Source of the DNA: Bodo saltans | Lineage: Eukaryota; Euglenozoa; Kinetoplastea; Eubodonida; Bodonidae | Direction: 5' to 3' | DNA: 55,104 bases | Assembly: GCA_001460835.1 (NCBI GenBank) | Contig: CYKH01001770.1 | Location: 1-55,104, forward strand | Shown: positions 1-11,400 of the stretch, one piece after another | How positions within the stretch are numbered: position 1 is the first letter of the stretch | Layout of the letters: each line of letters starts with the position of its first letter | Notes under the pieces: model-generated | What the model saw: only the letters and a program-made list of their open reading frames with translations | Databases searched by the model: none | What the model was told of the DNA's origin: nothing | Position numbers and translations under genes: made by a program

Positions 1-2
1 GC

Positions 3-2789
3 CACAGCGGGGGCGACGCAAAGAGTACATGGCCTGCATTTTGTTTTTGGATTGTGTCTCGCAGTAGTAGTATCACCACCGCGACGTACTCGCTCACTAG
101 AAATGTATCGAAGAGTGAATCAGGATCACAGTCTCGCAGAAGAAACACAGACACTGCGTCGATCACAACATCAGCAACACCCTCAGCATTGGGATCTCGA
201 ACCACCACAGCTTCGTCCTCCTCAACATCAACACCAACCTCAACATCAACACCACCAACCTCAACATCAACGCAAGCCTATTCGATTTCAAGAGCCACAA
301 CCACAACGAGCATGCCATACACGAGTAGCCGCGACTTCGTCACATCATCACCCGCTCAGCTGTCGCGGTCATCAAGTCATGAAGCCAGCCAGCCGTGTTC
401 AAAGCATGAGACTACTTTCTCCTCAAGCCTCAGCAGTGATTCTTCTGGCACTGCGATGTCCCTATCTTTTTCCCACAGTTGGCCTCAGAGCCATGCAGTG
501 AACACGCACACGAAGAGTACTACTAGGGATAAGTCGTCGATGACGTCCTCCCAATGGCACAGCACAACCAGCCCTAGTGACCTTGAGGCGACGACGACGC
601 CGCACTCCACAAAAGCAACCACAACAACAACGTCGTTGTTGAATTCATCTCATACACTCGCCATGTCAACATTGACATGTTTTCCGAACCTTGGTAGCAC
701 CGTGACCATGTCGCTTGCAACCACCACGTCGTTAACTCATGATGGCAGTGGAGATGAGGTGGTAGCTCTTATCACATCCGTCAGCATATTCCAACACACA
801 ATTTCTGACAGTGATGGATTGGGAGTAGGCGTGCCTCTCTCTGTGGAGTTTACCGCCATCCCAGTAGCGAGAGCAACGCTCATGGACTTGCCGATATTTG
901 TGCTGAACATATCTAAGCAGGATCGCTTCCCGACGATGTCGTCGACAAAGTCTTGGCGCACAAGCGGCGTTGTCCATGTTGCGTCATCATTATTATCCAC
1001 ATATCTCAATTGGTCCTCGCTGGAAGTTGGTGAGAGCACATCGTCAGAAGAAGTGGGAGGAGAAGAAGGAGGAGCATCGTGGCAAGTGCTGAGGGTGTCG
1101 CCTCCTAGCAGCGGGTGGCTAGATGCTACCACTTCGCCTGTCCTTGATCGCACCGTATCTCTGGTGGTGACTATGGCGTGTGCTGCTCCTGATCAGGCCG
1201 TCAACAACGCTGTCGCACGCATCAGCATCAGCATCCCCGCGCCTGGCGTCGCACGGCAGCTCGCCAGTGAAGTGAAGGCCGCCGGTGGCTATTCTCAGAT
1301 TGCCTCAGTGTTAGCTGGTGGCGCTTCATCTGGCTCTGCCTTGGGGCGAGTCATGGCGACGCGAAGCATTGTGCTGTGTGATGCCGCTTCATCGGTGAGC
1401 GGTGGCGTGATTGACTTCGGATTACACCTGTGTCGTGGTGACCGCAATGATGCGGCACGCAGTGCCCTGGTGAGCAATATTTCTCTTATCGCTGCCGTGC
1501 TGTGCGCGTTCTTGGTATCTGCGGTCTTGTGGGCGCATGGTACAGGCTCGTCTCTCAGAGTTGCGGCACGAAACTTTTGCTTCCCGTCCTCTCTGATGCC
1601 TGTGTGGATGGCAGTGTTGCCCTCCTCAACTGCTGGAGCGACGTTGCTGATAGCAGAGCTGGGGAGTACGTTGTGCACAGGAACGGATGCAGTGCTGGTC
1701 GTCATTGGAATTGTCATCTCTGCCACACCAGCGTTGTCTATTGCTACACTTTGGTACCTTCGTGCGCGTGGTCCTGATGCGGTGTTGTTGTGTGTGGAGC
1801 ATCCCTACGTGACCCCTAGTCCAGTGAAAGATGAACATCTGCCCTTGGTGGAGCAGTTCTTGTTGACAGTAAAGCACTTGGTGCGCAGAGCTGTTCAGCG
1901 TAGCTGGAAATGGAGAGCTATCTCTCGCAAACAGAATTCAGTGGACGGTCGAAGCAATGTCACTAGCAGAGCACCAAGGATAGAGTATGAATGGGTGGTG
2001 CTGCTCGAGTATCGCGTGCTCCTCTACGGCGTTGTGGTTTTTTTTTCTCAGATACAATGTCGGTATTGGAGCCTTGCGATTGTGTTCCTGCTGGTTCTGC
2101 AGTTGGGTACTCTTGTCGTCCTTCGCCCATTGACGACTGTGTTTTCAGCAGTGCACAGCGGTGCGACGTTGATCCTCACATCGTTAAGTATGTCTTTCCA
2201 ACTTGCGTACTTATGGCGCCAGTCAACAACATCCTCTTCAGGTGGCGGTGGTGGTAGCGAGGCTGGGCTTTGGATGGTGAACGCAGCGGCAGTGTGCGAC
2301 CTTGCCGTCGTTGGTGTCACTGCCGTCAAGATGCTACTCGACCTTCTGCAGCTATGCGCAGCAGTGCGGCGCCGTGTCGTTGCGTTACAGGACTTACATG
2401 CTCGACAACAAAATTATCACAAAGACAGTCTTGATGTTGTGGATGCTGTGAATTGTTCCGCTGACTTTGATGCGAGGAAAAGCAATGCCCCTCCCTCCCA
2501 CATGACGATGGAATCTCACGAGTCGTTCGGTGTGTCAGCTCAAGTGGAGCCAGAAGTTCTTCAGCAAGCAGATGAAAAGTTTTGGGACTCCGCTGGGATT
2601 GCGCGCTCGTCCCACCGTCAAGGGGTGGGTCACGAAGATGCGGAAGTGAACGATAGCTTCACAGCCTACAGTCTTGAGGAGGGAGGCCGCCTCCCTATGG
2701 ACGCTTCCCCATGGGGAGAGCAACACGAGATAGGAACGAGCAACGAGCGTCAGAAGGAGCATCAATATGACGCGCTGCTGTTTTCCTAG
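3..2789 (+). CDS. Ser/Thr-rich multi-pass membrane protein, 5' partial
   Basis: The frame is open to the left edge of the window, so the N-terminus is missing; the first in-window codons are not a start. About 200 residues of Ser/Thr-rich, mucin-like sequence come first, with STSTPT-type repeats. A mixed, probably extracellular region follows. From roughly nt 1470 to 2350 there are about six or seven hydrophobic segments, for example near 1475-1540, 1590-1660, 1685-1760, 2030-2120, 2140-2215 and 2270-2345. A hydrophilic tail of about 140 residues ends at TAG. Seen: the layout described. Inferred: a heavily O-glycosylated surface protein anchored by a polytopic C-terminal domain, like the large membrane-associated protein families of bodonids. 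The region just before the first membrane span (nt 1300-1400) faintly resembles the end of the leucine-rich-repeat protein at 52427-55104. No enzymatic motif was recognised. Confidence 0.75.
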   Translation, partial: HSGGDAKSTWPAFCFWIVSRSSSITTATYSLTRNVSKSESGSQSRRRNTDTASITTSATPSALGSRTTTASSSSTSTPTSTSTPPTSTSTQAYSISRATTTTSMPYTSSRDFVTSSPAQLSRSSSHEASQPCSKHETTFSSSLSSDSSGTAMSLSFSHSWPQSHAVNTHTKSTTRDKSSMTSSQWHSTTSPSDLEATTTPHSTKATTTTTSLLNSSHTLAMSTLTCFPNLGSTVTMSLATTTSLTHDGSGDEVVALITSVSIFQHTISDSDGLGVGVPLSVEFTAIPVARATLMDLPIFVLNISKQDRFPTMSSTKSWRTSGVVHVASSLLSTYLNWSSLEVGESTSSEEVGGEEGGASWQVLRVSPPSSGWLDATTSPVLDRTVSLVVTMACAAPDQAVNNAVARISISIPAPGVARQLASEVKAAGGYSQIASVLAGGASSGSALGRVMATRSIVLCDAASSVSGGVIDFGLHLCRGDRNDAARSALVSNISLIAAVLCAFLVSAVLWAHGTGSSLRVAARNFCFPSSLMPVWMAVLPSSTAGATLLIAELGSTLCTGTDAVLVVIGIVISATPALSIATLWYLRARGPDAVLLCVEHPYVTPSPVKDEHLPLVEQFLLTVKHLVRRAVQRSWKWRAISRKQNSVDGRSNVTSRAPRIEYEWVVLLEYRVLLYGVVVFFSQIQCRYWSLAIVFLLVLQLGTLVVLRPLTTVFSAVHSGATLILTSLSMSFQLAYLWRQSTTSSSGGGGGSEAGLWMVNAAAVCDLAVVGVTAVKMLLDLLQLCAAVRRRVVALQDLHARQQNYHKDSLDVVDAVNCSADFDARKSNAPPSHMTMESHESFGVSAQVEPEVLQQADEKFWDSAGIARSSHRQGVGHEDAEVNDSFTAYSLEEGGRLPMDASPWGEQHEIGTSNERQKEHQYDALLFS
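220..272 (+). repeat. Short tandem repeat coding for Ser/Thr/Pro
   Basis: About three imperfect copies of an 18-21 bp unit of the type ctcaacatcaacaccaac lie inside the Ser/Thr-rich part of the first gene. They encode STSTPT-like residues, and unit lengths are multiples of three, so the frame is kept. Confidence 0.7.
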
Positions 2790-3113
2790 GTTGGACAGCT
2801 GGTCCGGACAAAAGAAGACATGTGGTCAAGGTACGAAAAAAATCCCCACCCTCTCATTATCCCTGAACGGAAAAATAAAAGAATGCATCGCCACGTATCA
2901 AAGCCGACCGAGTCTCTCAAATGGAGCAAAAATCTTTTTTATTTTGCACGCATAACAATGAAACGATGGATCATGTTACTCTCCCCACTCAACACACGTG
3001 AAGTAGTGCAATTGCTGTTAAAAGAAAAGAGAAAAAAAAACGAAGAACTGTTGATTGCTGATCGATAATCCTTACTTAATGCTTTTTTTGTTCAAAGAAA
3101 ATAGTTGCCACAA
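2790..3113 (+). other. Intergenic spacer before SLY1
   Basis: This 324-bp AT-rich spacer contains A-rich runs (near 2836-2880 and 3022-3042) and ends in a pyrimidine tract with AG. It presumably holds the 3' UTR of the membrane protein and the splice acceptor region of SLY1. No gene is seen in it. Confidence 0.7.
3082..3097 (+). promoter_or_regulatory. Putative spliced-leader acceptor for SLY1
   Basis: A T-rich tract is followed by the first AG at 3096-3097, 16 bases before the SLY1 ATG; another AG lies at 3103-3104. This matches the usual kinetoplastid acceptor layout. It is a pattern call only. Confidence 0.5.
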
Positions 3114-5095
3114 ATGTCTCACCACAGCAGTTCCCGTGGCCTCACGCTGCGGAACAAACAACGTGAAGTACTAGTAGATATCATTCAGTCTGCAGTGCCG
3201 ATGGATAGCCTCTCTTCTAGCGCGCCTGTTGCAGCTGCAGCAGCTGGTGGTGGTATTTCATCTTCATGGAAGTTGCTTGTGTTTGACACTGTTGGCCGTG
3301 ACATGATCGCCCCCCTCCTTAAAGTCAAAGACTTGCGGGAGATGGGCGTGACGCTGCACATGATGATCGACAAACAGCGAGAGCCTGTCCCAGGTGCCCC
3401 TGCTATCTACTTGTGTGCCCCAACGGAGGAGAATATCGCCAAGATCGCCAAGGACTGCGTTCAAGAGTTGTATCAATGGGTATACGTGAACTTCACGGCG
3501 CCCATCCATCGGAAGCTGTTAGAAACCTTCGCCGAGCTGCTGACCGCTGAGGGGAAGCTTCGCTCGATTCGTCACATTCGAGTAGTGGACCGAACTCTCA
3601 GTTTCGTCGCCCTTTCAAACGATCAATTCAGTCTGATGATGCCGCGCACGCTGTACACGCTCAACAGTCGGCACACCACCGATGCCAACATGGATGTGTG
3701 CCTCACACAAATTGCCCAAGGGCTCACCCACGCCGTCATCTCCACGCAACAAGTGCCGGTGGTGGCGTTTGCCAAAGGCGGCGCAGCGGAGGAGGTCGGC
3801 AAGCGGGTCACTGTCGCCATTCATGATTTGTTAAAGGAGCGAATCTTCACCCCTCAGACCGCCACCGCAGCACTCGGCAGGCCTCTCCTCCTCATCACCG
3901 ATCGCACCACGGATCTACCGTGCGCACTCCACCATCCTTTTTCATATCGCGGGTTGTTGGTGGACGCTATGGGGATGCGGCTCAACAAGGTGGATTTGCA
4001 TAGCGACGGTAAGGAGATTTGCATAGCGACGGTAAGGAGAAGACGTTTGAAATGGACCCAGAGAACGATGCGTTCTTTCGTAGCAACGCCTCGGTGGAGT
4101 TCGGCAGTGTGGCAAGCAACGTCGAGAACGCTCTGGAAGAATACACAAGGGAAGTCAACAAGTTTTCCAAAGAAAACGGTGGCAGCGAAGACGGCAACGA
4201 CGCATCTACCATGTCCAAAATGCTGGCGCATGCTCCTAAGTTAGCAGAGAAGAAACGCAGCCTAGATGCCCACACAACGCTGGCCTACGGAATCCTCAAG
4301 TCCATCAAAGAATCTCAATTAGACGGTTTCAATGGAGTGGAGGCGGGTGCAATGAACCGCGAGGGCGTCGACCACGAGCACTTTGAGAAGTTGATGACAG
4401 GCCCCACCAGTCTGCAGGACAAGCAACGAATGTTCTTGATTGCCTACATGTTATCTCAGAGCGACGAAGACGCATCGGCTTTGGACAAGTATCTTCCATA
4501 CTGCGCTCAGCCTGCAGCAGCAACGCAGCCAACTGGCGCAACTCCATCGTCCCCGGCTACCGCAGCCGCAACGCCAACGGCTACGGCGGCCAAGCAATTC
4601 CCAGCTCTTCAATACATCAAACACTTACGCAGCTGGTCGATGCACGCCAACTCCCCGGCAACACAAAGCGCGAGCAGCAGTTCCCTTACAAGCGGCTGGG
4701 GCTTCGCTCAATCTCTTGCCAAGGGCATCGCAGCAACCCTTAAAGGGTCGTCTGAAGCAGAGTACACGCTGACTCGGCTCGTAGATGCGCTGCTGCAAGA
4801 TAGTAATTCCATTGGCGGGGGAGCTGGCGGTCGCAGTGGTGCCGCCGCGGCCCGCAGCAAATTGCTCGAAGGTTTGTCAGCAATGGATCCACGCAGCCGC
4901 CAACCGGTAGATGCGGGGGATATTCACTTTCATCAAGCGATTGTGTTTGTAGTGGGAGGTGGGAGTGTGAATGAGTATGATAACTTGAAGAACTGGGAGG
5001 CGCGGCACTCTCGGAAGTCCGTTGCGTACGGGTGCACTGACCTGCTCCGCGGCTCCGATGTGCTTCAAGAGCTGACGATGCTCGGCGGCGAGTAG
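3114..5095 (+). CDS. SLY1: Sly1-type Sec1/Munc18 SNARE regulator, frame broken by a 23-bp duplication
   Basis: Sec1/Munc18 proteins bind syntaxins and SNARE bundles; Sly1 acts in ER-Golgi fusion. The N-terminal half (3114-4016) starts with LRNKQREVL and WKLLVFDTVGRD, like domain 1 of Sly1, and carries RPLLLITDRTTDL, matching the family PLLVLVDRNLDL signature. The C-terminal half (4040-5095) has the Sly1 ending IVFVVGGGSVNEYDNL followed by a YGCTDLL block. The halves lie in different frames because 23 bp is repeated at 3994-4039. Removing one copy gives one 652-residue frame, the usual Sly1 length. The ATG at 3114 is the first in frame after the acceptor. A long Ala/Thr/Pro-rich insertion occupies about 4515-4600. 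The break may be an assembly error rather than a real pseudogene, because both halves are otherwise well conserved. Confidence 0.9.
3994..4039 (+). repeat. Perfect 23-bp tandem duplication inside SLY1
   Basis: Bases 3994-4016 and 4017-4039 are identical. Since 23 is not a multiple of three, the second copy shifts the frame of SLY1; removing one copy joins the two halves of the protein exactly. Confidence 0.95.
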
Positions 5096-5477
5096 TAGCG
5101 ACCCTTAGTAGCGGCTTGCGGCCCTTGGTTTCTATTTTATTTGTGCTGCACGAATTTCTATGTTTTGCAAAACTTGCACAACCTACTCTTTTCCTTGTGC
5201 CATGGCGTCGCGCTTGAGATTTATTTTTCTCTTTTGGTTTTGTGAGGAGTTTTCTACCCGCACAGCATTTACCGAGTGTGGAGAAACAGAGAAGTAACAC
5301 GGAGAAAAACGAGAGAATCATTATTCGGCTTGACATTTCTTTCTGAACATCGAAAAAAACAGAAGCATTTCGACAGAAACCGCTTCTGGCCAAATATTGT
5401 TAGTGAAATCAAAAAAAAGCAGAACTCGCTAAGAACGTAGCTACAGGAAGAGAAACCTGAAGAAGAAGAATAAACAA
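5096..5477 (+). other. Intergenic spacer before the HECT ligase gene
   Basis: This 382-bp spacer is T-rich in its first half and A-rich in its second half, as expected for a 3' UTR, splice acceptor and 5' UTR. No gene is recognised. Confidence 0.65.
5220..5246 (+). promoter_or_regulatory. Putative spliced-leader acceptor for the HECT gene
   Basis: The strongest pyrimidine-rich tract of the spacer is followed by AG at 5245-5246. This would leave a 5' UTR of about 230 bases. Later AGs, such as 5264-5265, are also possible. Confidence 0.35.
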
Positions 5478-8400
5478 ATGCCATCATCAACCAGCAGCCA
5501 AAGCGCAAGTCGGGCCTTTGCCCCACCGGTAGTGGGCGGCGACGGAAGCGGCCATTTTGGTTGTGTCGTTGTCAACGAGCGCCCAGCGTCGATTGCCTTC
5601 GACATGGTGGCGTCATTGCCGCCTGCTCGTCTGTGCAAAGATGCTTGGCCGTTACTGTCATCAGAGAAGCGTTGGCGGCGCTCAGCGATACGGAAGATTC
5701 CATCGGCTGTATATGGCGTGCAGACGGAGGGTGGCCGCCCTGGCGAAGTCGACGAGCATGTCCTTGCCGGCGGGGTGTCGGCTGCTGCAGACGCGTACGC
5801 TGCAATCCCGGACCCTCTAACCACCGTCGCACCGTTTCGGTCGGTGCTGTACCAGTGCACGTACCAGCAGCGCATGGAGGTGTTGGGAAGACATGTGACG
5901 GATAGCTTAGAGCAGCAAGGTGTGCTCGTTCCCGCTGTGCCTCCTGCTGCAACGACCACCACCACTGGAGCAACCGCAACAACGACGAATACACCGACTG
6001 CTGCAGGGAATCGAGGCGCGACGGGTCGAGGTGGTGCCTCTGCTATTCGACGAGGCAGCGCCATAACTACCACAACACGTCGATCTTCTGCAGGAGGTCG
6101 TGCTTCCGGTGGTACTGCTGCAGCAGCGGCAGCGGCAGCGGCGACACAAGCCAACATTTCTGTGGACGGATCTACATGTGAACCCATGACGATATCAACG
6201 CTGCTCACGTGCCCCACACAAAAGAAGGAGGATTTCAAAGTAGTGAACGCAGTCCTTTACCAAGTCATTTTGCCTATTGTTGTTGTCCCCACCAGAGGGA
6301 CTGATGGACGCCCATCAGATGACGCCCATGAGGACTCCTCTGCCATCCCACCACCGCCAAGCAGCACGCTGGAGGCCGTCGCCCAATCGTCGGTTGAGAA
6401 GGAGTTGGGCACGTTGCTCCACGTCGCGGCCACGTCCAAGGGACCAAAATTTCATCAGTACGCCAACGCAGTGCTACAAGTGTTATCCGTTCTTGGAGCT
6501 TTTATGGAACGAAGCAGCGCTGCCATCAGTCTGAACGTTGCAACGACGCCACCCATCATCGCCTCTGGTAAAGTGGACGAAGTTCAGCAGATATGGGAGA
6601 TTGCTGGTTTCTGTGTGCTGGCCGTCTTGCGCATTGCTCAACGCGTTTACACGGAGCTCCCCAGTGAAGCAAAAGCACTCCAGGAGCTGTGGTACGGGCG
6701 CCTTATCGTCCCCCTTCTGCACCTCACACCATTATTCCTCTGGCATGACAATCATCTGCGACACTTGGCACCCGTTTTGAAATCGATTACCATACCAGAA
6801 TCGCTAGACGACAGTGTCGGTGCACTAGCAGCTCCCGCAGCGACGGCGTCTGCCATCACATCGGTCACCATTGACGGTCACCCTACTGTCAACCGTAGCG
6901 GCTTGGTTGCAGAGGACCAGGCAGCAGCTGCTGCTGGCTTCGAACAAATTCATTTTGATGAGCACGTGCAGATCGACAATCGACCCTCCATTTCTGCAGC
7001 AGGTGGCGCTGATGCAGTAAGGTCCTTCCACAACGCTCCGCTTGGCTCTCGCTTGCGGCAACGCAGCCCATCCTCTACCGCTGCGACATCTGCAGCAGCG
7101 AGGACCCCAGGGGCATTGGCAGCACAGCCTACCTCTTGGTCTGCGTACGTGATGATGCCGTACGCTAGTCGTATCAGCGTCACCGTCCACACCGCCACGC
7201 GGTGCGAGACGCTGAAGGTGTGTCTTATTCCTGAAGACAGCGCGTCCAGCGTGGTGACCGCTGAGGTACCGCTGGCCGCTCACCGTTGCTCTGAGGAGGA
7301 GGAAGACGAGGGGAGGCAACACGCGGGACACGATGCTGCTGCTGCTGCTGCTGCAACCACGACGCCCCAACGACCGACTTCTGGAGACGCGGAGGCCGTG
7401 GCGCATGACCCTGAGGGGGAAAGCGCACAAACAGACGACGAGGAGCATCAGTGGTCCACTACACCCACCTCACGATTAATAGAGTCCCCGGTCGCCACGG
7501 AATGTGTGACCGGTGTGACGGCAAGGTCAGCGCATGCGCTCCACGAGGCAGGCTCCGTTTTTGTCCGGTGTGTGGGAGCAGGCCCTTACTGCCACTTCCA
7601 AGCGTCGGTTGTGGGCTCCGTGTCGCTGCTGCTGGACACGTCGTGCCTGAGTGAGGCACGCGCTGCTCTGACACATGCATCCCTTTGGGTCGCGGAGAAG
7701 TTGCTCGAGTCCCCCACTCCCGTTCCCGCATCGTGGCTAACGGCAATCCGTGCGCTATTGTCTGGTGGTGGGTCTATCATCACCACCGACAGCAGTGCCT
7801 CCTCGGGGGCAGGACATTTGATTCTGAATCTTTCCGACATGGCGATTGCTCGAAGCCTACGATGCCGCGTCTCCGATGCACCAAAGCTTCGTCTGATCGC
7901 CGCCATCGCCGCCCACGTTTGCTGCCTTCCCTCGCCTCAACCGTCAACTCCTCCAACATCGGTTGACACTATCATGCAAAGCAGCGCGTGGACAGACATT
8001 GGAAAACGTTGTGCATTGTACCTCGAGCGGCTATCACAAATTAATGTGCCAGAGGCGACTGCATTGGCCACGACGCTCGTCACCGTGTCCCTTCCACCCA
8101 AAGTCCCACTCTCTGTGACTGCTGCTCTTGATGCCGCCACGCAACTCCTGACTAGTGGAGTGACGTGCAGCGACTTGACACATTTCTTGCGACACCGCCG
8201 CAACGTTGCCCAGCAGTGGGTCGCTGGCCTCACAGCGCTTACCACTACCGCGTCCAGGCTTCAGTTGAGGGAGATGCACCATGTTGCCCGCGTGCTGCGG
8301 TATTGGATGCGTGGTGGTTCGACTGCAGCAACAACGTCATCCTCTGCTGAAAGTAACACCACCACAACCCCACCAGTATTTGCCGAGGTGCATCCTCACC

Positions 8401-11400
8401 ATCAGCATTACCTGACCCGCATTATTGGGTGCGGTGACGCCCTCTCTCTGGAGGTGCGCAACGCCTTCCAGCGTCTATTGAGCTATCTCTTTCAATCCCT
8501 CTGCGTGGCGATTCGTCGCATGACGAATAGCTCATGCCGCAGCCATCCCCATCGGTATGTGATGGCCGATGCGGAGGACGGCACATTGGTGATGTTAACC
8601 CTGTCCCTCCTCACCGCCCCCTTGGATACCAAAGATGTTGCGGTTGTCTCTCAGTCACGCATTGCGGAGCAGCTGCTTGAAGTGATGCCCAATTTTACCG
8701 AGTTTGGCCGCACGAACTCCTTTCGTGTGGACGAGGAGAATGAAGCCGGCATGGCGACGCTGCTGCAGACACTAGTAGACCAGTGGCAGACATTTGGTGC
8801 TGTGCACCCAGCCACCAGTGGCTCGGCATCATCATCATCAGGACGACGCAGCAGTCGCCGCGGCCCGTCGAGTGGTTCCAGCGAGCCTCGGAACACCTTT
8901 CCCCACGCTCAGCGTGGACAAAACGGCGCCTGGATGATTTCATCCGCATCGCGTAACCCGTGGAACGTGGCCAAGTACCCTATTCTCGATGTCGACTCCC
9001 TTGCAGCTGCATCGAGTGCCAATGATGATGGTCGACCGACGTCTCAACCAGGGTCTTTCCCGTTTGTAGAGGTTGCCGTCAAGTGCCCACCTTCAGCAGG
9101 TGCTGCCGCTACTGCCACCACACCGCCAGGCTCTTCTTCCCGTGCATCGTCCTCAGCGGCATCTCAGAGCACATCCGCCACAGCGGCACCATTTATCGTT
9201 GCCCTTGTTGGCTGCAACCCCAGCGCCACGCCTGCTGGCACCGATGCGTCTGCGCTACCAACTGCGATCACATCTGCACGTACGATGCCTGCACCTGAAG
9301 AGCATGCCGGCAGTTTCTTTATCCACTTTGATGGCGGGTTGACGATCACAGATGACAACTTGAGCGTCACGAAGTTACCATGGATTGTGCTGCAGGACGA
9401 AGACGTTCTGGGCCTTGGGTGCAGCTTCAACGCTCGGACTCAGAGGTGGGAGCTACATCTGTGGCTAAACGGAATTCGGTTGGCAGTATCCAACATTCAC
9501 GCCCCGCTCTTATTTCTGGGCGTTGGGGTTGGGGATCGCCGTCAAGGAGGCGCCAGCTCAGGCCAGGCGTCCCAGCAGCACACCACTGTGGAGGTGTCGT
9601 TCTGTGCCAGTGAAGTACACGAGCGTGTGTGGCACCAGTCGTGCCTTGAGGGCCTTGGGAAAGCGCTACTGCTCCCCACGCAGCATGAAGTGGCGCTTTA
9701 CGCATCGCATGCGTACGTGGTGCTGATGAGCCGCTGTGCTCGTTTGGTGAGCAAATGGCGCAGGGCGGCGGCAGCTGCGGCGCCCTCATCCTCCGCGACG
9801 GAGGTTCCACTCTCCCCTGTAGTGCCAATGTCGCCCATCTCAAGTGGTGCGGGCAACGGTACATTTCAGAGCAGCGGGTTCCAGCAGCACGCATTCCACG
9901 CACTTATCGAAGGAGGCTCCCAACGCCTCTGTGATAACATTCACGCAGTCGTGGCAGTGTTGGAGCAACTCCCCTCCCGCACTGCCAAACCAGCCAGTAG
10001 CAGCAGCAGCAGCGTCGCACCGACCGCACGACTGAAAGCTCTCGCTGCTCAGCACGTCTACAACACGCTACTACTGTACTGGGTCGGTGCCCTGCGTGTG
10101 TTGAGCCGTATCTATGGGTTCCACGTCGAGACGGTCGCTGCATTAGGCCGCGTTGTGACGTGTGAGTCGTTGGACGTGGGGATTCGCCTGACCACCATGC
10201 AACTGCTATCCTCTGCGCTAGACGACATGTCCCTCGTCGCTCAAATATCAACGAGCAGTCCTCCGCCGGAGGAGCTCTGGAATTTATGCCTGCGCCAAAG
10301 TGCACAGACGACATCTAGCGTCTACACTCCACGCTTCACCGAGACCACCATCGGTCCGAAGTTGATGCTGGAGGAGAGTGGAAAGACTGTCGCGACGCAG
10401 CCCGCCCACCGAAATGCGTCCAACGTAAAGAACAGCGCGTACGGTCTGCCAAGCATTCCCATCATCGCCAAGGCGGACATACAGCAAGCATCATCCCGCC
10501 TGCTGCATCATGCAGAAGGGCACCACTCCAACAACGCAACCACATCGAAGAGTGACGTTGTGTCGTTCTCCATACGCATGGCTCGTTCTGGCCGGACTGG
10601 TAGCTCCCTTGGTCGATATTATTTTGCGGGAGCCATTGGGTACCCACCAACGTCTGCCAACAACATCTTTACAGACTACATGCGTGGGATGGGAGACCGA
10701 TGTTTCTTGCTGCCTGACTACGCATCCGAAGTACCCACTCACATGAATAAATCAGAGCTGGAGCGGTACCGCCGTCACTGGCTCACCCCAGGCGCAGAGG
10801 GCAGCAATGCAGACGCTGTCATCTTCGGAAGCGGTGACTTGATCACTGTGTTGGTAGACACCAAGAAGCGAACGATTGCGTTTCAGCGCAATTCCCTCCC
10901 TCTTGGCATTCTCTATCAAGACCTCAAGGCGGAGGTCATGGACATCTATCCGTTTGTATGTTTGTACAATGGCGACGCAACGGCAACGTTCCAGACGAGG
11001 CCGAGTGAAGTAGGGATACGATCAAGAGTGTTGGTGCGTCAACTGCTGAGGGCGTGGCCTGAGTCCTTCGCGCCAAAGTTGTTAACATTGATCGATGATC
11101 GTGATCCAGTCTCCATGCGTGTGCTGCAGAGTGACGGCAATGATTTGGTCGTCATGCAACGAGCAGCGTTTGCCCAAAGCACGGCAAGCAGTAGCAACAG
11201 CAGCAGTCGCAACGGGGGTGGTACGGTGACTACCGTGTCAACGGTTCCGAGGTATCACTTCGTGCGTCTGCACGGTGATCATGTCGAGGCAACGGATGCT
11301 GACGGCCGCAATCGATTCTTCCCGGCAGACAGCATGGTACCGGACTACTCCTCAGAAACCACTGCCTTTTACGATATTCCTGCAGACACGCCAGTCCTTG

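Noticed and set aside
52-501. Gln/His/Pro-rich open frame at the left edge
   Set aside because: It is an out-of-frame reading of the STSTPT repeats. The Ser/Thr frame continues for over 900 codons with membrane spans and is the real one.
5441-6238. 265-codon open frame on the - strand over the start of the HECT gene
   Set aside because: It is a shadow of the Ala/Thr-rich N-terminus of the ligase, with poly-Ala/Val runs and no domain.
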